Shown in pieces: positions 24,598 to 33,213 of a DNA stretch of 64,000 nt. Each line of letters begins with the position of its first letter. Position 1 is the stretch's first letter. The notes beneath the pieces are model-generated. The model was not told the origin of the DNA and did no database searches. It worked only from the letters and a program-made list of their open reading frames with translations. The position numbers and the translations under genes are program-made. Source of the DNA: Nocardia terrae. GTDB taxonomy: Bacteria > Actinomycetota > Actinomycetes > Mycobacteriales > Mycobacteriaceae. The DNA is taken from positions 248,001 through 312,000 of the forward strand of contig NZ_WRPP01000005.1 of NCBI RefSeq assembly GCF_009760405.1, given 5' to 3'.

Positions 24598-25605
24598 CTA
24601 GGGCACCATCCCGATCGAGCGCAGTGTGGTGATCAGCTGGTCGGCCTGCACATCGGCGGAGATCTTCTGCACCTTCACATCCGGCGACTGCAGGAACGGA
24701 ATGATCTTGTCCCGTAGCAGGGTGTGGAAGGTGTCGAGGTCGGCCGCCAGCGTGAGGTCGGCGTACCCGGCCGTCACCGCGGTCGGCGCGAGAATCGACA
24801 CGATCGACCGGAAGTCGCCGACGTGCGGCAGCAGCAGGTCCCCGGCGTTCTTGGCCAGCGGGCCGCCGCTGATGATCAGGTTGACCACCGCGAGCAGCAC
24901 GTCCGACAGGCCCGCGGCCCGGTCGGGACCGAAGGTGAGGATCTTGTCCACCGCGCCGCGCCCGGATTCCAGCTTGGCGGTGATCTGCTGGGCCGAGGTG
25001 AGGATGCGGTTGAGATCGTCGGTGTGCGTGGCCATGTCGTGCAGGGCGTCGCGGCCCGCCTTGTTGATCCGGTCCAGCTCGGCCGGATCCGACGGGAACG
25101 CCGCGTTCACGTCGGTGACCAGTTTCTGGATGTCGGACCAGCGGCCGCCGGTGATGATGTTCGACAGCGCCCGCAGGATGTCCTCGACATTCGTGGCGGG
25201 AATGGTCTGCGACACCGGGATGGTGTCGCCGTTGCGCAGGAACACCGGCTGCGCGTTCTTGGGCGCTTCCAGGGCGATGTGGATATCGCCGAGGATGGTG
25301 TCCTGCCGCAGTTCGGCGGTGGTGGACTTGGGCAGTTTGGCGTCGGTGTGCAGTTTCACCGTGGCCACCGCGGTGGTGCCGATCAGATCGATGTGGTCGA
25401 GCATGCCGATCTCGACGCCGTCGGCGATCACCTTGGCCCTATCGGGCAGGTTGAGCACCGAGCCGAATTCGATTCGCACCGTGTAGGTGTCACCGCTGGG
25501 GTAGGTGCCCGGGATCGGGATGTCGGTAGCCTTCACGCCGCACCCGGTCAGCACCAGCGTGGCCGCGGTGATCAATGGCAGCAGCCGGATTACCGTGCGT
25601 CTCAT
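24598..25605 (-). CDS. mceE: Mce-family lipoprotein, position E
   Basis: 335 residues from ATG 25605 (overlaps the mceD stop by 4 nt). The N-terminus has a lipobox, TLVLTGCGVK, with the lipidated Cys near residue 22: the fifth MCE subunit is the lipoprotein (LprK type) in mycobacterial operons. MCE domain VRIEFGSVLNLPDRAKVIADG and a long helical C-terminal half. It anchors the lipid-transport tube at the membrane face. Confidence 0.9.
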   Translation of the reverse strand: MRRTVIRLLPLITAATLVLTGCGVKATDIPIPGTYPSGDTYTVRIEFGSVLNLPDRAKVIADGVEIGMLDHIDLIGTTAVATVKLHTDAKLPKSTTAELRQDTILGDIHIALEAPKNAQPVFLRNGDTIPVSQTIPATNVEDILRALSNIITGGRWSDIQKLVTDVNAAFPSDPAELDRINKAGRDALHDMATHTDDLNRILTSAQQITAKLESGRGAVDKILTFGPDRAAGLSDVLLAVVNLIISGGPLAKNAGDLLLPHVGDFRSIVSILAPTAVTAGYADLTLAADLDTFHTLLRDKIIPFLQSPDVKVQKISADVQADQLITTLRSIGMVP

Positions 25606-26528
25606 TTCGCACCCGCCTGCGGTAGCTGGGCGGCCAGCGGCGGCAGCGCCGCGAGCAGCGAATTGATGTCGCCCTCGTGCTGCTGGACGAAGGTGTGCAC
25701 CTGCGGCAGCACCGCGTCGAGCAGGCCGTAGATCTGCTGATCGTATTTGCCCACGTTCCGGGCGATCACCGGCAGGAACTCCACCGCCACGTCGACGGCG
25801 GTGGAGAACTGCGCCGAGAAGTCCCCGATCAGTTGCAGCCCGGCGCGCAGATTGTTCAGCACCTCGGCCATATCCGGCCAGTTGGTCACGAACATGGTGG
25901 TGAGCTGGTCGAGATTGTCGACCAGCCGCCGGAACACCGCGTCCTTCTGGCTGGGATCCCCGATGACCGCGGACAGCCGCTGCAGCAGCTGATTCCACTG
26001 CGGCCCGGTGCCGTCGATGGCACTGTCCGCCGCGGTCAGCGTCTCGTCGAGCAGCGAATCCGGTTTGCCGCCCGTGCCGCCGCCGGTCAGATCGCCGGCC
26101 AGCTTGCCCATGGCGTCGAGCGCCTCGCTGATCCCGATCGGCGTCTTGGTGTGGTCGAGCGGAATGCATTTCGACGTGTCGTAGCGCGGCCCGCCCGTAT
26201 AGGGCTTGGTCAACTCCACGTGCCGATCGGTCACAATGGAACTCGACATGGTGACGGCCTGGATGTCGGCCGGGAGCTGCACCGAATCCTTGACGCTCAT
26301 GGTGACCCGCATGCGGTCACCCAGCGTCTCGATCTTCGACACGGTGCCGACCTCGACCCCGAGCATGGTCACGCTGTTGCCCTCGTACAGGCCGACGGTG
26401 TCGGTGAATTCGGCGCACAGGCTCCGCTTCGGATCACGCGCGGAATTCGCCCACGACACCCCGGCCACACCGGCGGCCACCAGCGCGACGGAGACCGTGG
26501 CGGCGAGTGCTGTTCTACCCCAGTTCAT
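25602..26528 (-). CDS. mceD: Mce-family protein, position D
   Basis: 308 residues. N-terminal hydrophobic helix (about 5-27), MCE domain with VGLYEGNSVTMLGVEVGTVSKIE and a Cys pair (C38 and the Cys of TSKCIPLDH), then the helical domain. Fourth mce gene; ATG abuts the mceC stop. It is shorter than many MceD proteins, which have a long Pro-rich tail that is absent here. Confidence 0.88.
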   Translation of the reverse strand: MNWGRTALAATVSVALVAAGVAGVSWANSARDPKRSLCAEFTDTVGLYEGNSVTMLGVEVGTVSKIETLGDRMRVTMSVKDSVQLPADIQAVTMSSSIVTDRHVELTKPYTGGPRYDTSKCIPLDHTKTPIGISEALDAMGKLAGDLTGGGTGGKPDSLLDETLTAADSAIDGTGPQWNQLLQRLSAVIGDPSQKDAVFRRLVDNLDQLTTMFVTNWPDMAEVLNNLRAGLQLIGDFSAQFSTAVDVAVEFLPVIARNVGKYDQQIYGLLDAVLPQVHTFVQQHEGDINSLLAALPPLAAQLPQAGAK

Positions 26529-27542
26529 TCAGCACGCCTTGCCTTCGTAGGGAATGCAGAGCCGGACGCCGGCGGCCGGTTGATCGACCTTGATCTGATT
26601 GCCGAGCAGTCCGCTGAGCTTGTCGATGACATCGCGCATCCCGGTGATGACGGTGTCGATCTGGTCGCCGTTGCCGACGATCTTGGAGAACACCTGCTCC
26701 ATCTGGGTCACCGCGGGTTCGATGCTGTCGCCGTAGGCCATGATCGGGCGGTGCAGGAAGACCAGTAGCCGCTTGAGCAAATTGAACATGCTCACGATGT
26801 CGTCCTTGCGGTTGCCGAGCTGGTCGGCGACCTGGCCCAGCTGTTTCACGAAATCGGCCAGCAGCGCCTTGTCGTCGGCGATGGCGGCGATGTACTCGTC
26901 GGAGACGTCGAGCGCGGTGTTGAGCTGATCGGTGCGCTCGGCGAGCAGCCCGGTCAGTTCGTTGGCGTTGCCGATCACTCCGCGCAGCGCGTCCGGCTGT
27001 TGCGACAGCGCGGCATTCAGCTGCCCGATGGTGTCACGCATGGTGGAGGCGTCCACCTTGCCGAAGATCGGGGTGCCCTTGTCGAGGATGTCGCTGAGCT
27101 CGAACGGGGTGGCCGTGCGCTCGGGGGGAATGTGCTTGGCACCCAGTTCCTTGTCACCGGCCGGTGCCAGCGCGAGGTAGTGGCCACCGATCGGGGTCAG
27201 CATCTTCACCTCGACCGCCGACCGATCCCCCACGCGCACATCGTGATTGGTGGTGAACGAGACCTCCACGTGGTCGCCGACCAGGTCGACGCTGCGGACC
27301 TTGCCGACATTGATGCCCGCCACCCGCACCTCGTCGCCCGACCGCGCGCCGCCGGAGATCTTGAAATCGGCCACGTAGGTGCGCTGGCCGAACGGGATCA
27401 CATACAGCGCTCCCGCGATGGTCAGCGCGATCACGCAGACCACGACACCGGCAATGCCCCAGCGCAATTGGGTGTTCTGGTCGCCGCGCCCGGCCAGGAC
27501 GTCGCGAATCAGCTCGCCCACATAGTTGATCAGTGCCCGCAT
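26529..27542 (-). CDS. mceC: Mce-family protein, position C
   Basis: 337 residues from the ATG at 27542, selected because it overlaps the mceB stop by one base (TGATG). Transmembrane helix at about 27-48, MCE domain with ISGGARSGDEVRVAGINVGKV, helical domain, and a C-terminal Cys pair (RLCIPYEGKAC) typical of MceB/MceC ends. Confidence 0.9.
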   Translation of the reverse strand: MRALINYVGELIRDVLAGRGDQNTQLRWGIAGVVVCVIALTIAGALYVIPFGQRTYVADFKISGGARSGDEVRVAGINVGKVRSVDLVGDHVEVSFTTNHDVRVGDRSAVEVKMLTPIGGHYLALAPAGDKELGAKHIPPERTATPFELSDILDKGTPIFGKVDASTMRDTIGQLNAALSQQPDALRGVIGNANELTGLLAERTDQLNTALDVSDEYIAAIADDKALLADFVKQLGQVADQLGNRKDDIVSMFNLLKRLLVFLHRPIMAYGDSIEPAVTQMEQVFSKIVGNGDQIDTVITGMRDVIDKLSGLLGNQIKVDQPAAGVRLCIPYEGKAC

Positions 27543-28549
27543 CAGTTGCACACCACCAGGTTCTGAGTGGACAGGATGACCCCGACCGCCGCGGGGAGCG
27601 CCGCCTCACCGTTGGAGCAGGTGATGCGCGGCTTGTAGGACTGCCCCGGGGTCGACTGGTTCAGGCCGGTCACCAATTGCGGCGTGATGGCGAGGATCTG
27701 GGTGAGCTGATCCATCTGCGGCACCAGCCGGCGCAGCAGGCCGTCCACCGGGCCGTAGCCCTGGTCATAGGCGCTCTGGCCTTCCTCGAGGATCGGAACC
27801 ATCGGCGCGAGCACGGCTTTCGCGGTGTCGACCGCGTTGAGCATGGTCTGGGTCTTGGCGGTGAACTGGTGCAGGATGCCCGCCAGCTGCTGCACCAGAT
27901 CACCGACCGCCTGCGACTTGCCGCCGATGGCCTGCGACACCACGCCCAGGTTCCGGATCAGCAGCACGATCACGGCCTCGCTGTTCTTGGCGTGCTTGGT
28001 GAGGGTGTCGACATCGGCCAGCACCGGCCCGATGCCCGACCCGTCGCCCTGGATGACGCGCAACAGGTTGTTGCCGAACTGGTTGAGCGCCGCCGGATCC
28101 AGGGTGTCGAACATCGGCTTGAAACCGTTGAAGAGCTTGGAGACGTCGAAGCTGGGAATGGTCCGCTCCACCGGGATCGTCGCTCCGGCAGTCAGTTTCG
28201 CGCCGCCCTGGCCTTCGGTGAGCAGCTCGACATAGCGCTGGCCGATGAGGTTCTGGTAGCGGACCGCGGCCTTGGTGTTGTCGTAGATCGGCCGGGTCTT
28301 GTCGACGGTGAAGCGCACCCGCGCCCTGGTGCCGTCCAGGGTCACCGATTCCACCTTGCCGACCGCGACGCCGGACATGCGCACCGAGTCATCGGCGAAA
28401 AGCCCGGAGACGTCGGTGAACACGGCGTCGTAGGTGACCTTGTCGCCGGGGATCGGGGTGCGCAGCGCCGTCACGATGAAGGTCGTGCAGGCGGCCACGA
28501 TCACCAGGAAAATGGTGAGCTTGACGGCGGATTTGGTGATGTCGCTCAT
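27542..28549 (-). CDS. mceB: Mce-family protein, position B
   Basis: 335 residues; overlaps mceA by 4 nt (ATGA). N-terminal helix (about 9-30), MCE domain with FTDVSGLFADDSVRMSGVAVG, a helical segment, and a Cys pair near the end (TCSNG and VVCN). Second MCE subunit of the tube. Confidence 0.9.
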   Translation of the reverse strand: MSDITKSAVKLTIFLVIVAACTTFIVTALRTPIPGDKVTYDAVFTDVSGLFADDSVRMSGVAVGKVESVTLDGTRARVRFTVDKTRPIYDNTKAAVRYQNLIGQRYVELLTEGQGGAKLTAGATIPVERTIPSFDVSKLFNGFKPMFDTLDPAALNQFGNNLLRVIQGDGSGIGPVLADVDTLTKHAKNSEAVIVLLIRNLGVVSQAIGGKSQAVGDLVQQLAGILHQFTAKTQTMLNAVDTAKAVLAPMVPILEEGQSAYDQGYGPVDGLLRRLVPQMDQLTQILAITPQLVTGLNQSTPGQSYKPRITCSNGEAALPAAVGVILSTQNLVVCN

Positions 28550-29574
28550 TTCGCCCCTCCCGCCAGCGAATCCGCCAGGTACGGCATGGTCTTGGCGATG
28601 ATCTGCAGCTGCAGCTGCACGTGGCCGTCGACCACCGGCAGCGCGCCGTCCATGGCCGCCAGCAGATTCGGCACCCGGTTGTAGGCCGGGGCCACGGTGC
28701 CGATCGAGACGCTGATCGGCACCGCCAGATCCAGGATGGAGTCGAGGATCTTCTCCAGGTCGGGGTTGTTCTGCTGCAACAGGTTCGAGATCCCGATCAG
28801 CACGGCCTGGTTCACGCCGTTGGTCGACTTGTTGGTGCGGGCCCGGTTGTCCGGGTCACCGAAGTAGGCGCTCTGCTCGAGCACCGACAGGATGGCGTGC
28901 CCGGCCGAGGGCGTCAGATCCCGGAATCCACCGGTGACGTCCCCGCCGATGCGCAGGTAGTGCGCGAGGGTGTTCTGCTGTCCATCGGCGAGGGTCTGCG
29001 CTGTCTCGAAGAAGGACTTCAGGACCGGGCCCATGCTCGCGGCATTGTCGAGCAGCAGATCGAACAGCCGGTGCACCGACGCCGAGTCCAGCACCTGCGT
29101 CAGCCGCGCCGCGCGCCGGAACACACCGGCCACGGTGGCATTGGTGGCGTTCTCACCGATCTGCAGGACGGCGTGCTCCTTCAGCTTGCGGCCGTCCGTG
29201 CCCGGAACCAATTCGATTGCGCTGGAACCGAACACGTTCGACGAGGTGAAGCGCGCGGTGATGTCGTCGGTGAGCGCCTCGGCCTGGCGGCGCTCGATCT
29301 CGAGATCGATGCGCTGATGGCCGTAGCCGACGGTCGCGACATGCTTGACCGTGCCGATGGCGAAGCCGCGGAACTTCACCTCCGAACCCGGCGCCAGGCC
29401 CTCGCCCAGGGTCGCCGCGTCCACGGTGACCTCGAACTTGTCCGCGAAAGAGCCACGGGCGTAGGAACTTACGATAATCGTCACTGTGACGAGGACGACG
29501 GCGACCACCAGGCCCCGCGCCCGCAACATCCAGGCTCCGGCGCTACGGCCGGAATGATCCTTGAACACGGCCAT
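28546..29574 (-). CDS. mceA: Mce-family protein, position A
   Basis: 342 residues. Transmembrane helix at about 20-40, MCE domain (VDAATLGEGLAPGSEVKFRGFAIGTVKHV) and a long helical part. First MCE subunit, 3 nt behind yrbEB. Substrate specificity (steroid, fatty acid, mycolate) cannot be read from the sequence; the absence of hsd/kst genes nearby argues against the cholesterol-type Mce4 locus. Confidence 0.9.
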   Translation of the reverse strand: MAVFKDHSGRSAGAWMLRARGLVVAVVLVTVTIIVSSYARGSFADKFEVTVDAATLGEGLAPGSEVKFRGFAIGTVKHVATVGYGHQRIDLEIERRQAEALTDDITARFTSSNVFGSSAIELVPGTDGRKLKEHAVLQIGENATNATVAGVFRRAARLTQVLDSASVHRLFDLLLDNAASMGPVLKSFFETAQTLADGQQNTLAHYLRIGGDVTGGFRDLTPSAGHAILSVLEQSAYFGDPDNRARTNKSTNGVNQAVLIGISNLLQQNNPDLEKILDSILDLAVPISVSIGTVAPAYNRVPNLLAAMDGALPVVDGHVQLQLQIIAKTMPYLADSLAGGAK

Positions 29575-29577
29575 GAT

Positions 29578-30447
29578 TCACCCCGAGATCCGGATGCCGA
29601 CATCCAGGCCCCAGATCACGATCGTCAGGATCATGTCCAGGATGACCACCAGCACCAGGCTGGCGCGAATGGCGCGGCCGGAGGCCCGTCCCACGCCCTC
29701 CGGACCGCCCGAGGCGTAGAAGCCCTGGTAGCCGTGGATGAGAATGATTGCGACCACGAAGATCGTCGCCTTGACCAGCGAGGCGAGCACGTCGCCGGGT
29801 TGCAGGAAGGCGTCGAAGTAGTGGTAGTAGGTGCCCGAGGACTGCCCGTGCAGCACGTTCACCACGGTCGCGCACGAGAAGTACGACAGGATGAGCGTGA
29901 GCAGGTGCAGCGGCACGATGGTGATGACGCCCGCGATCACGCGGGTGGTCACCACGAAGGGCATGGGCCGGATGCCGATGGCCTCGAGCGCGTCGATCTC
30001 CTCGGCGATGCGCATGGCCCCGATCTCGGCGGTCATGCGGCAACCCGCCTGTGCCGCAAAGCCGATGGCGGCCACCATGGGCGCCATCTCGCGGGTGTTG
30101 GCGTAGGCGGAGACGAACCCGGTGAGCGGGCCCATGCCGACCATGTTCAGCGCGGTGAAACCCTCCACGCCGATGGAGCCGCCCACCGCGATGCCCAGGA
30201 AGGCCAGCACCGCCACGGTGCCGCCGCCGACGATGATCGCGCCGGAACCCCAAGTGATGTCGGAGAGGATGAGCATGGTCTGACGCCGGTAGTACCGCAG
30301 CGTGTGCGGGATGGCGGCGAGCACCTCGACCACGAAAGTGGCTTGGTGGCCGAGGGATTCGAACACCGTCATCGGGGCTCGAGCGGTCTGGCCGATGACG
30401 CGGCCCGCGTGGCCGAGCGGTGTGTATCGGGCGGGTACCTGGGTCAT
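29578..30447 (-). CDS. YrbE-type permease subunit B of the Mce transporter
   Basis: 289 residues from ATG 30447, which overlaps the yrbEA stop by one base. MlaE-fold membrane protein with five or so helices and the hallmark GFAAQAGCRMTAEIGAMRIAEEIDALEA, including the EExDAL(E/R) motif that contacts the ABC ATPase. Together with YrbEA it forms the inner-membrane channel powered by the MceG ATPase, which is not encoded in this window. Confidence 0.92.
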   Translation of the reverse strand: MTQVPARYTPLGHAGRVIGQTARAPMTVFESLGHQATFVVEVLAAIPHTLRYYRRQTMLILSDITWGSGAIIVGGGTVAVLAFLGIAVGGSIGVEGFTALNMVGMGPLTGFVSAYANTREMAPMVAAIGFAAQAGCRMTAEIGAMRIAEEIDALEAIGIRPMPFVVTTRVIAGVITIVPLHLLTLILSYFSCATVVNVLHGQSSGTYYHYFDAFLQPGDVLASLVKATIFVVAIILIHGYQGFYASGGPEGVGRASGRAIRASLVLVVILDMILTIVIWGLDVGIRISG

Positions 30448-31367
30448 CAGCCCACCTGCGTCGGAATGAACATCGAAACCAGCTGCGTGATAACGAGATT
30501 CACGCCGAAGGCCGCGATCACGCCGATCACCACCGCCGCGTTCACGGCATTGGCGACCCCGCGCGGACCGGAGGTGGCTTCGAGGCCGCGCTGGCAGGCC
30601 ACGATGAGCACGATGATGCCGAAGATGATCGATTTCACGATGGCCACCCACAGGTCGCTCATCTTGGCGAAGGCCGCGAACGCCGACAGGTACGACCCGG
30701 GCGTGACGCCCTGGAAGCCGACCGCGATCACGTAGCCGGTGAACACGCCCATGAAGATGATCAGCATGCACAGCAGCGGCGTCAGCGCGAGCATGGCCGC
30801 CAGCCGCGGGGCGACCAGCCGGCGCACCGGGTCGATTCCCATGACGCGCAAGGCATCCACCTCGTCGCGGATGGTGCGCGCGCCCAGGTCCGAGGCGATG
30901 GCCGAACCGGCCGCGCCGCCGAGCAGCAGCGCGGTCACCATGGGCGCGCCCTGCCGGATCACGCCGAGACCGCCGGCCGCGCCGGAGACCGAGCTCGCGC
31001 CGACCTGCTGGGTCAGGCTCCCCACCTGAACCGCCACGATCACGCCGAACGGAACCGATACCAGCACAGCGGGAATCGCCGTCACGCTGACGATGAACCA
31101 GCCCTGCTGTAGCGTGTCACGCCACGGATGCCGAAGTTTGACGATGTCGACGACCAGGAACCGGAACGCCGCGATCGCCAGCTGAATGGTGCGTCCGAAC
31201 GTCCGCAGCCCCGAGAGTACGAATTCGATTGCCGACCGAATCAACGGTTCCGGCCCCCGAACAGCCTTGTCGACCAATTGTTCACCACCCCACAGTCCCC
31301 ACTGCTGGTCGATGCCGACCGGCCCCTCTGTTGGCCGATTCGAACTGACCGAGACAGTAATACACAT
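30447..31367 (-). CDS. YrbE-type permease subunit A of the Mce transporter
   Basis: Up to 306 residues. MlaE-fold permease with GGAAGSAIASDLGARTIRDEVDALRVMGID (the EVDAL motif). The ATG at 31367 stands only 4 nt from a perfect palindrome and has no Shine-Dalgarno sequence, so either the mRNA is leaderless or the protein starts further in, for example at the TTG near 31274 (GGGGTGGTG upstream). Homologues usually begin close to the first helix, which tolerates both. First gene of the mce operon. Confidence 0.88.
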   Translation of the reverse strand: MCITVSVSSNRPTEGPVGIDQQWGLWGGEQLVDKAVRGPEPLIRSAIEFVLSGLRTFGRTIQLAIAAFRFLVVDIVKLRHPWRDTLQQGWFIVSVTAIPAVLVSVPFGVIVAVQVGSLTQQVGASSVSGAAGGLGVIRQGAPMVTALLLGGAAGSAIASDLGARTIRDEVDALRVMGIDPVRRLVAPRLAAMLALTPLLCMLIIFMGVFTGYVIAVGFQGVTPGSYLSAFAAFAKMSDLWVAIVKSIIFGIIVLIVACQRGLEATSGPRGVANAVNAAVVIGVIAAFGVNLVITQLVSMFIPTQVG

Positions 31368-31371
31368 TTCG

Positions 31372-31387
31372 GACTGACGTGTCAGTC
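31372..31387. promoter_or_regulatory. Palindromic operator at the mce promoter
   Basis: GACTGAC-GT-GTCAGTC: perfect 7-bp arms, 2-bp centre, 5 to 20 bp before the annotated yrbEA ATG. Typical size and symmetry for a TetR dimer site; the two TetR genes at the end of the operon are the obvious candidates. Confidence 0.65.
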
Positions 31388-31498
31388 TTCACGGAAATAT
31401 TCGCGGGGTTGACAGGGCGAGATGGACAGGTGAAAAATACGCGCGCCGCGCGGATAGCACTCCCTACCAGCAGATTTCAGCAATGGCCGGGCAAATGC

Positions 31499-31538
31499 GA
31501 AATGCCGCCGGACCATTCGGTCGGTTCGGCGGCATTTC
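31499..31538. terminator. Hairpin between the alk and mce operons
   Basis: Perfect 12-bp arms (GAAATGCCGCCG at 31499-31510; CGGCGGCATTTC at 31527-31538) with a 16-nt loop, 41 bp beyond the rubredoxin reductase stop and upstream of the mce promoter. It separates two same-strand operons. Confidence 0.7.
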
Positions 31539-31578
31539 AGATTTTGCGGGCGATTAGCTCAACTGCTGGCGTATGCCC

Positions 31579-32850
31579 TCACGACTGTCCGGACAGTGCG
31601 AGCCCGTCGGTCAGCGGCCGGGATTCGTCGGCGCACGCGATGGCATCCACCCGCGTTCCCGCGCCGAGCAGGTTCCGGGCGGCCCGGAACTCGGCCGCAC
31701 GCCCGATCGCCACGACACCGGTCGCACGCCCTTCGCGCACGCCGATGACCGTCGCGTCGCCCGCCTCGACGCTGCCCCGGACGACCTGGTCGTCATCGGC
31801 CCGAATCCTGCCCGCGAACTGGATGTTCCGGCCATACTGCAGCGACCAGCCCCAGGGGACTTCCTCCGCACCACGCGGCCTTCCGAGCATGGATCGAGCC
31901 GCTGCGGCGCCCTGGAACTGTGCGCTGTTCCAATGCTCCTCGCGCCGATATTCACCCGAGTCGGGATCGAATCGACCGGCCGCATCGCCTGCGGCGTAAA
32001 CCCCCGGTGCCGATGTCCGATAGCACTCGTCCACCCGAATTCCATCGGCTACAGCGAGTCCGGCAGCCTCGGCCAGCGAAGTGTCCGGGACAGATCCGAT
32101 CGCGACCAGCACGGAACCCGCGGTCCAGCTCCGATCATCGTCGGCCACGGCCACCACCTCGGTGCCGTCGTGCGCCAGATCGGTCAGCCGCACATCGGTG
32201 TGCATCGCGACGCCGTTCTGCGCGTGCAAGTTCCGGATGTACTCCCCCACGACGCCGGGCGCGACCCGCTCGACCGGGGCGGACCCCGCGTCCAGCACCG
32301 CGACCTCGGCCCCGAGTGCCCGCGCGGTTGCCGCCACCTCGCACCCGATCAGGCCCGCGCCGACGATCAACAACGACCCGGCCCGCTCGATCGCCGCGCG
32401 CAGCGCCTCGGCATCCGCCCGGCCACGCAATGTCAGCATCCGGCCGTTGGCACTTACGCCGCCGTAACTGCCACGGATGGTGGCACTTTCGCCGGGCGAG
32501 AGGTTCAACGCGCGGGGACGCGCGCCCGTCGCGAGCAGCAGGCTGTCGTAGCCGACGGCGGTGCCGTCGGCCAGCCAGACCAGACCGGGGCCGGGATCGA
32601 TCGACGTCACCCGGACACCGATGCGCAGCTCGATGTCGTGGCTGTGCCAGAAGTCGGCGGGCTGCAACAGGGTTCGGCGTTCCTCGGCCGTTCCGGCCAG
32701 CAGTTCCTTCGACACCATCGGCCTGCGGTACGGCGCCGAATGCTCCGCGCCCAGCAGCACGATCTCACCGGTGTAGCCCTCGGTGCGCAGGGTGCGGGCG
32801 GCGGTGGCGCCCGCGACGCCCGCACCCACGATGACGATGCGGCCGGTCAC
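31579..32850 (-). CDS. Rubredoxin reductase (FAD-dependent)
   Basis: 423 residues from GTG 32850 (GTGA overlap with the rubredoxin stop). FAD motif IVIVGAGVAGATAARTLR at the N-terminus, RPMVSKELL, a central NAD-binding LLIVGAGLIGCEVAATA, and AAGDAAGRFDPDSGEYRREEHW at the FAD-binding end: the AlkT/ferredoxin-reductase family. It passes electrons from NADH to the rubredoxins for AlkB. Last gene of the alkB operon, closed by a hairpin. Equivalent to RubB of rhodococcal alk operons. Confidence 0.9.
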   Translation of the reverse strand: MTGRIVIVGAGVAGATAARTLRTEGYTGEIVLLGAEHSAPYRRPMVSKELLAGTAEERRTLLQPADFWHSHDIELRIGVRVTSIDPGPGLVWLADGTAVGYDSLLLATGARPRALNLSPGESATIRGSYGGVSANGRMLTLRGRADAEALRAAIERAGSLLIVGAGLIGCEVAATARALGAEVAVLDAGSAPVERVAPGVVGEYIRNLHAQNGVAMHTDVRLTDLAHDGTEVVAVADDDRSWTAGSVLVAIGSVPDTSLAEAAGLAVADGIRVDECYRTSAPGVYAAGDAAGRFDPDSGEYRREEHWNSAQFQGAAAARSMLGRPRGAEEVPWGWSLQYGRNIQFAGRIRADDDQVVRGSVEAGDATVIGVREGRATGVVAIGRAAEFRAARNLLGAGTRVDAIACADESRPLTDGLALSGQS

Positions 32851-33032
32851 GCGCGACTGACCTCGACCATTTCGAAGTCGGATTTCGCCGCGCCGCAATC
32901 CGGGCAGGACCAGTCGTCGGGGATGTCGTCCCAGCGGGTGCCGGGGGCGATGCCGTCCTCGGGCCAGCCGAGGGATTCGTCGTATTCGAAGCCGCACTGC
33001 AGGCAGCGGAAGAGTTTGTAGTCAGTGCTCAC
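32847..33032 (-). CDS. Rubredoxin (second copy, AlkG type)
   Basis: 61 residues from GTG 33032. Two iron-binding knuckles, CLQCGFEYDE and CPDCGAAKSDFE, with GIAPGTRWDDIPDDW between them. The CPDCG(A/V)xKxDF form is the type that restores alkane hydroxylation (AlkG2-like). Its start lies inside the 3' end of the first rubredoxin gene (11-nt overlap), so both are co-translated. Confidence 0.92.
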   Translation of the reverse strand: MSTDYKLFRCLQCGFEYDESLGWPEDGIAPGTRWDDIPDDWSCPDCGAAKSDFEMVEVSRA

Positions 33033-33213
33033 GACGGTGTCCTGTCGGGATGGTGGTGGGTTCGAAGTCGAGTTTCTCGCGCACGCCGCAGTCGGGGCAG
33101 CACCAGTCGTCGGGGACGGCCGACCAGGCGGTGCCGGCCGGGAAGCCCTCGCGCGGTGCGCCTTTCGACTCGTCGTAGACGTAGTCACAGACCGGGCAGC
33201 GGTAGGCCGACAT
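33022..33213 (-). CDS. Rubredoxin (first copy, RubA1/AlkG1 type)
   Basis: 63 residues from ATG 33213, which shares one base with the alkB stop (TGATG). Knuckles CPVCDYVYDES and CPDCGVREKLDFEP. The insertion after the second knuckle (CGVREKLDF, one residue longer) marks the AlkG1-type rubredoxins that often cannot support AlkB alone; their role is unclear. Both types occur in tandem in Rhodococcus and Nocardia. Confidence 0.92.
   Translation of the reverse strand: MSAYRCPVCDYVYDESKGAPREGFPAGTAWSAVPDDWCCPDCGVREKLDFEPTTIPTGHRREH

Noticed and set aside
28621..30735. 700-codon open frame antisense to mceA and the yrbE genes
   Set aside because: Composition is His/Asp/Arg/Gly-rich shadow coding opposite strongly conserved genes; no ribosome binding site or family pattern.
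31405..31440. TTGACA on the plus strand as a rightward promoter in the alk/mce spacer
   Set aside because: No plus-strand gene follows; the reductase and mce genes are both on the minus strand and no -10 box is at the right distance.
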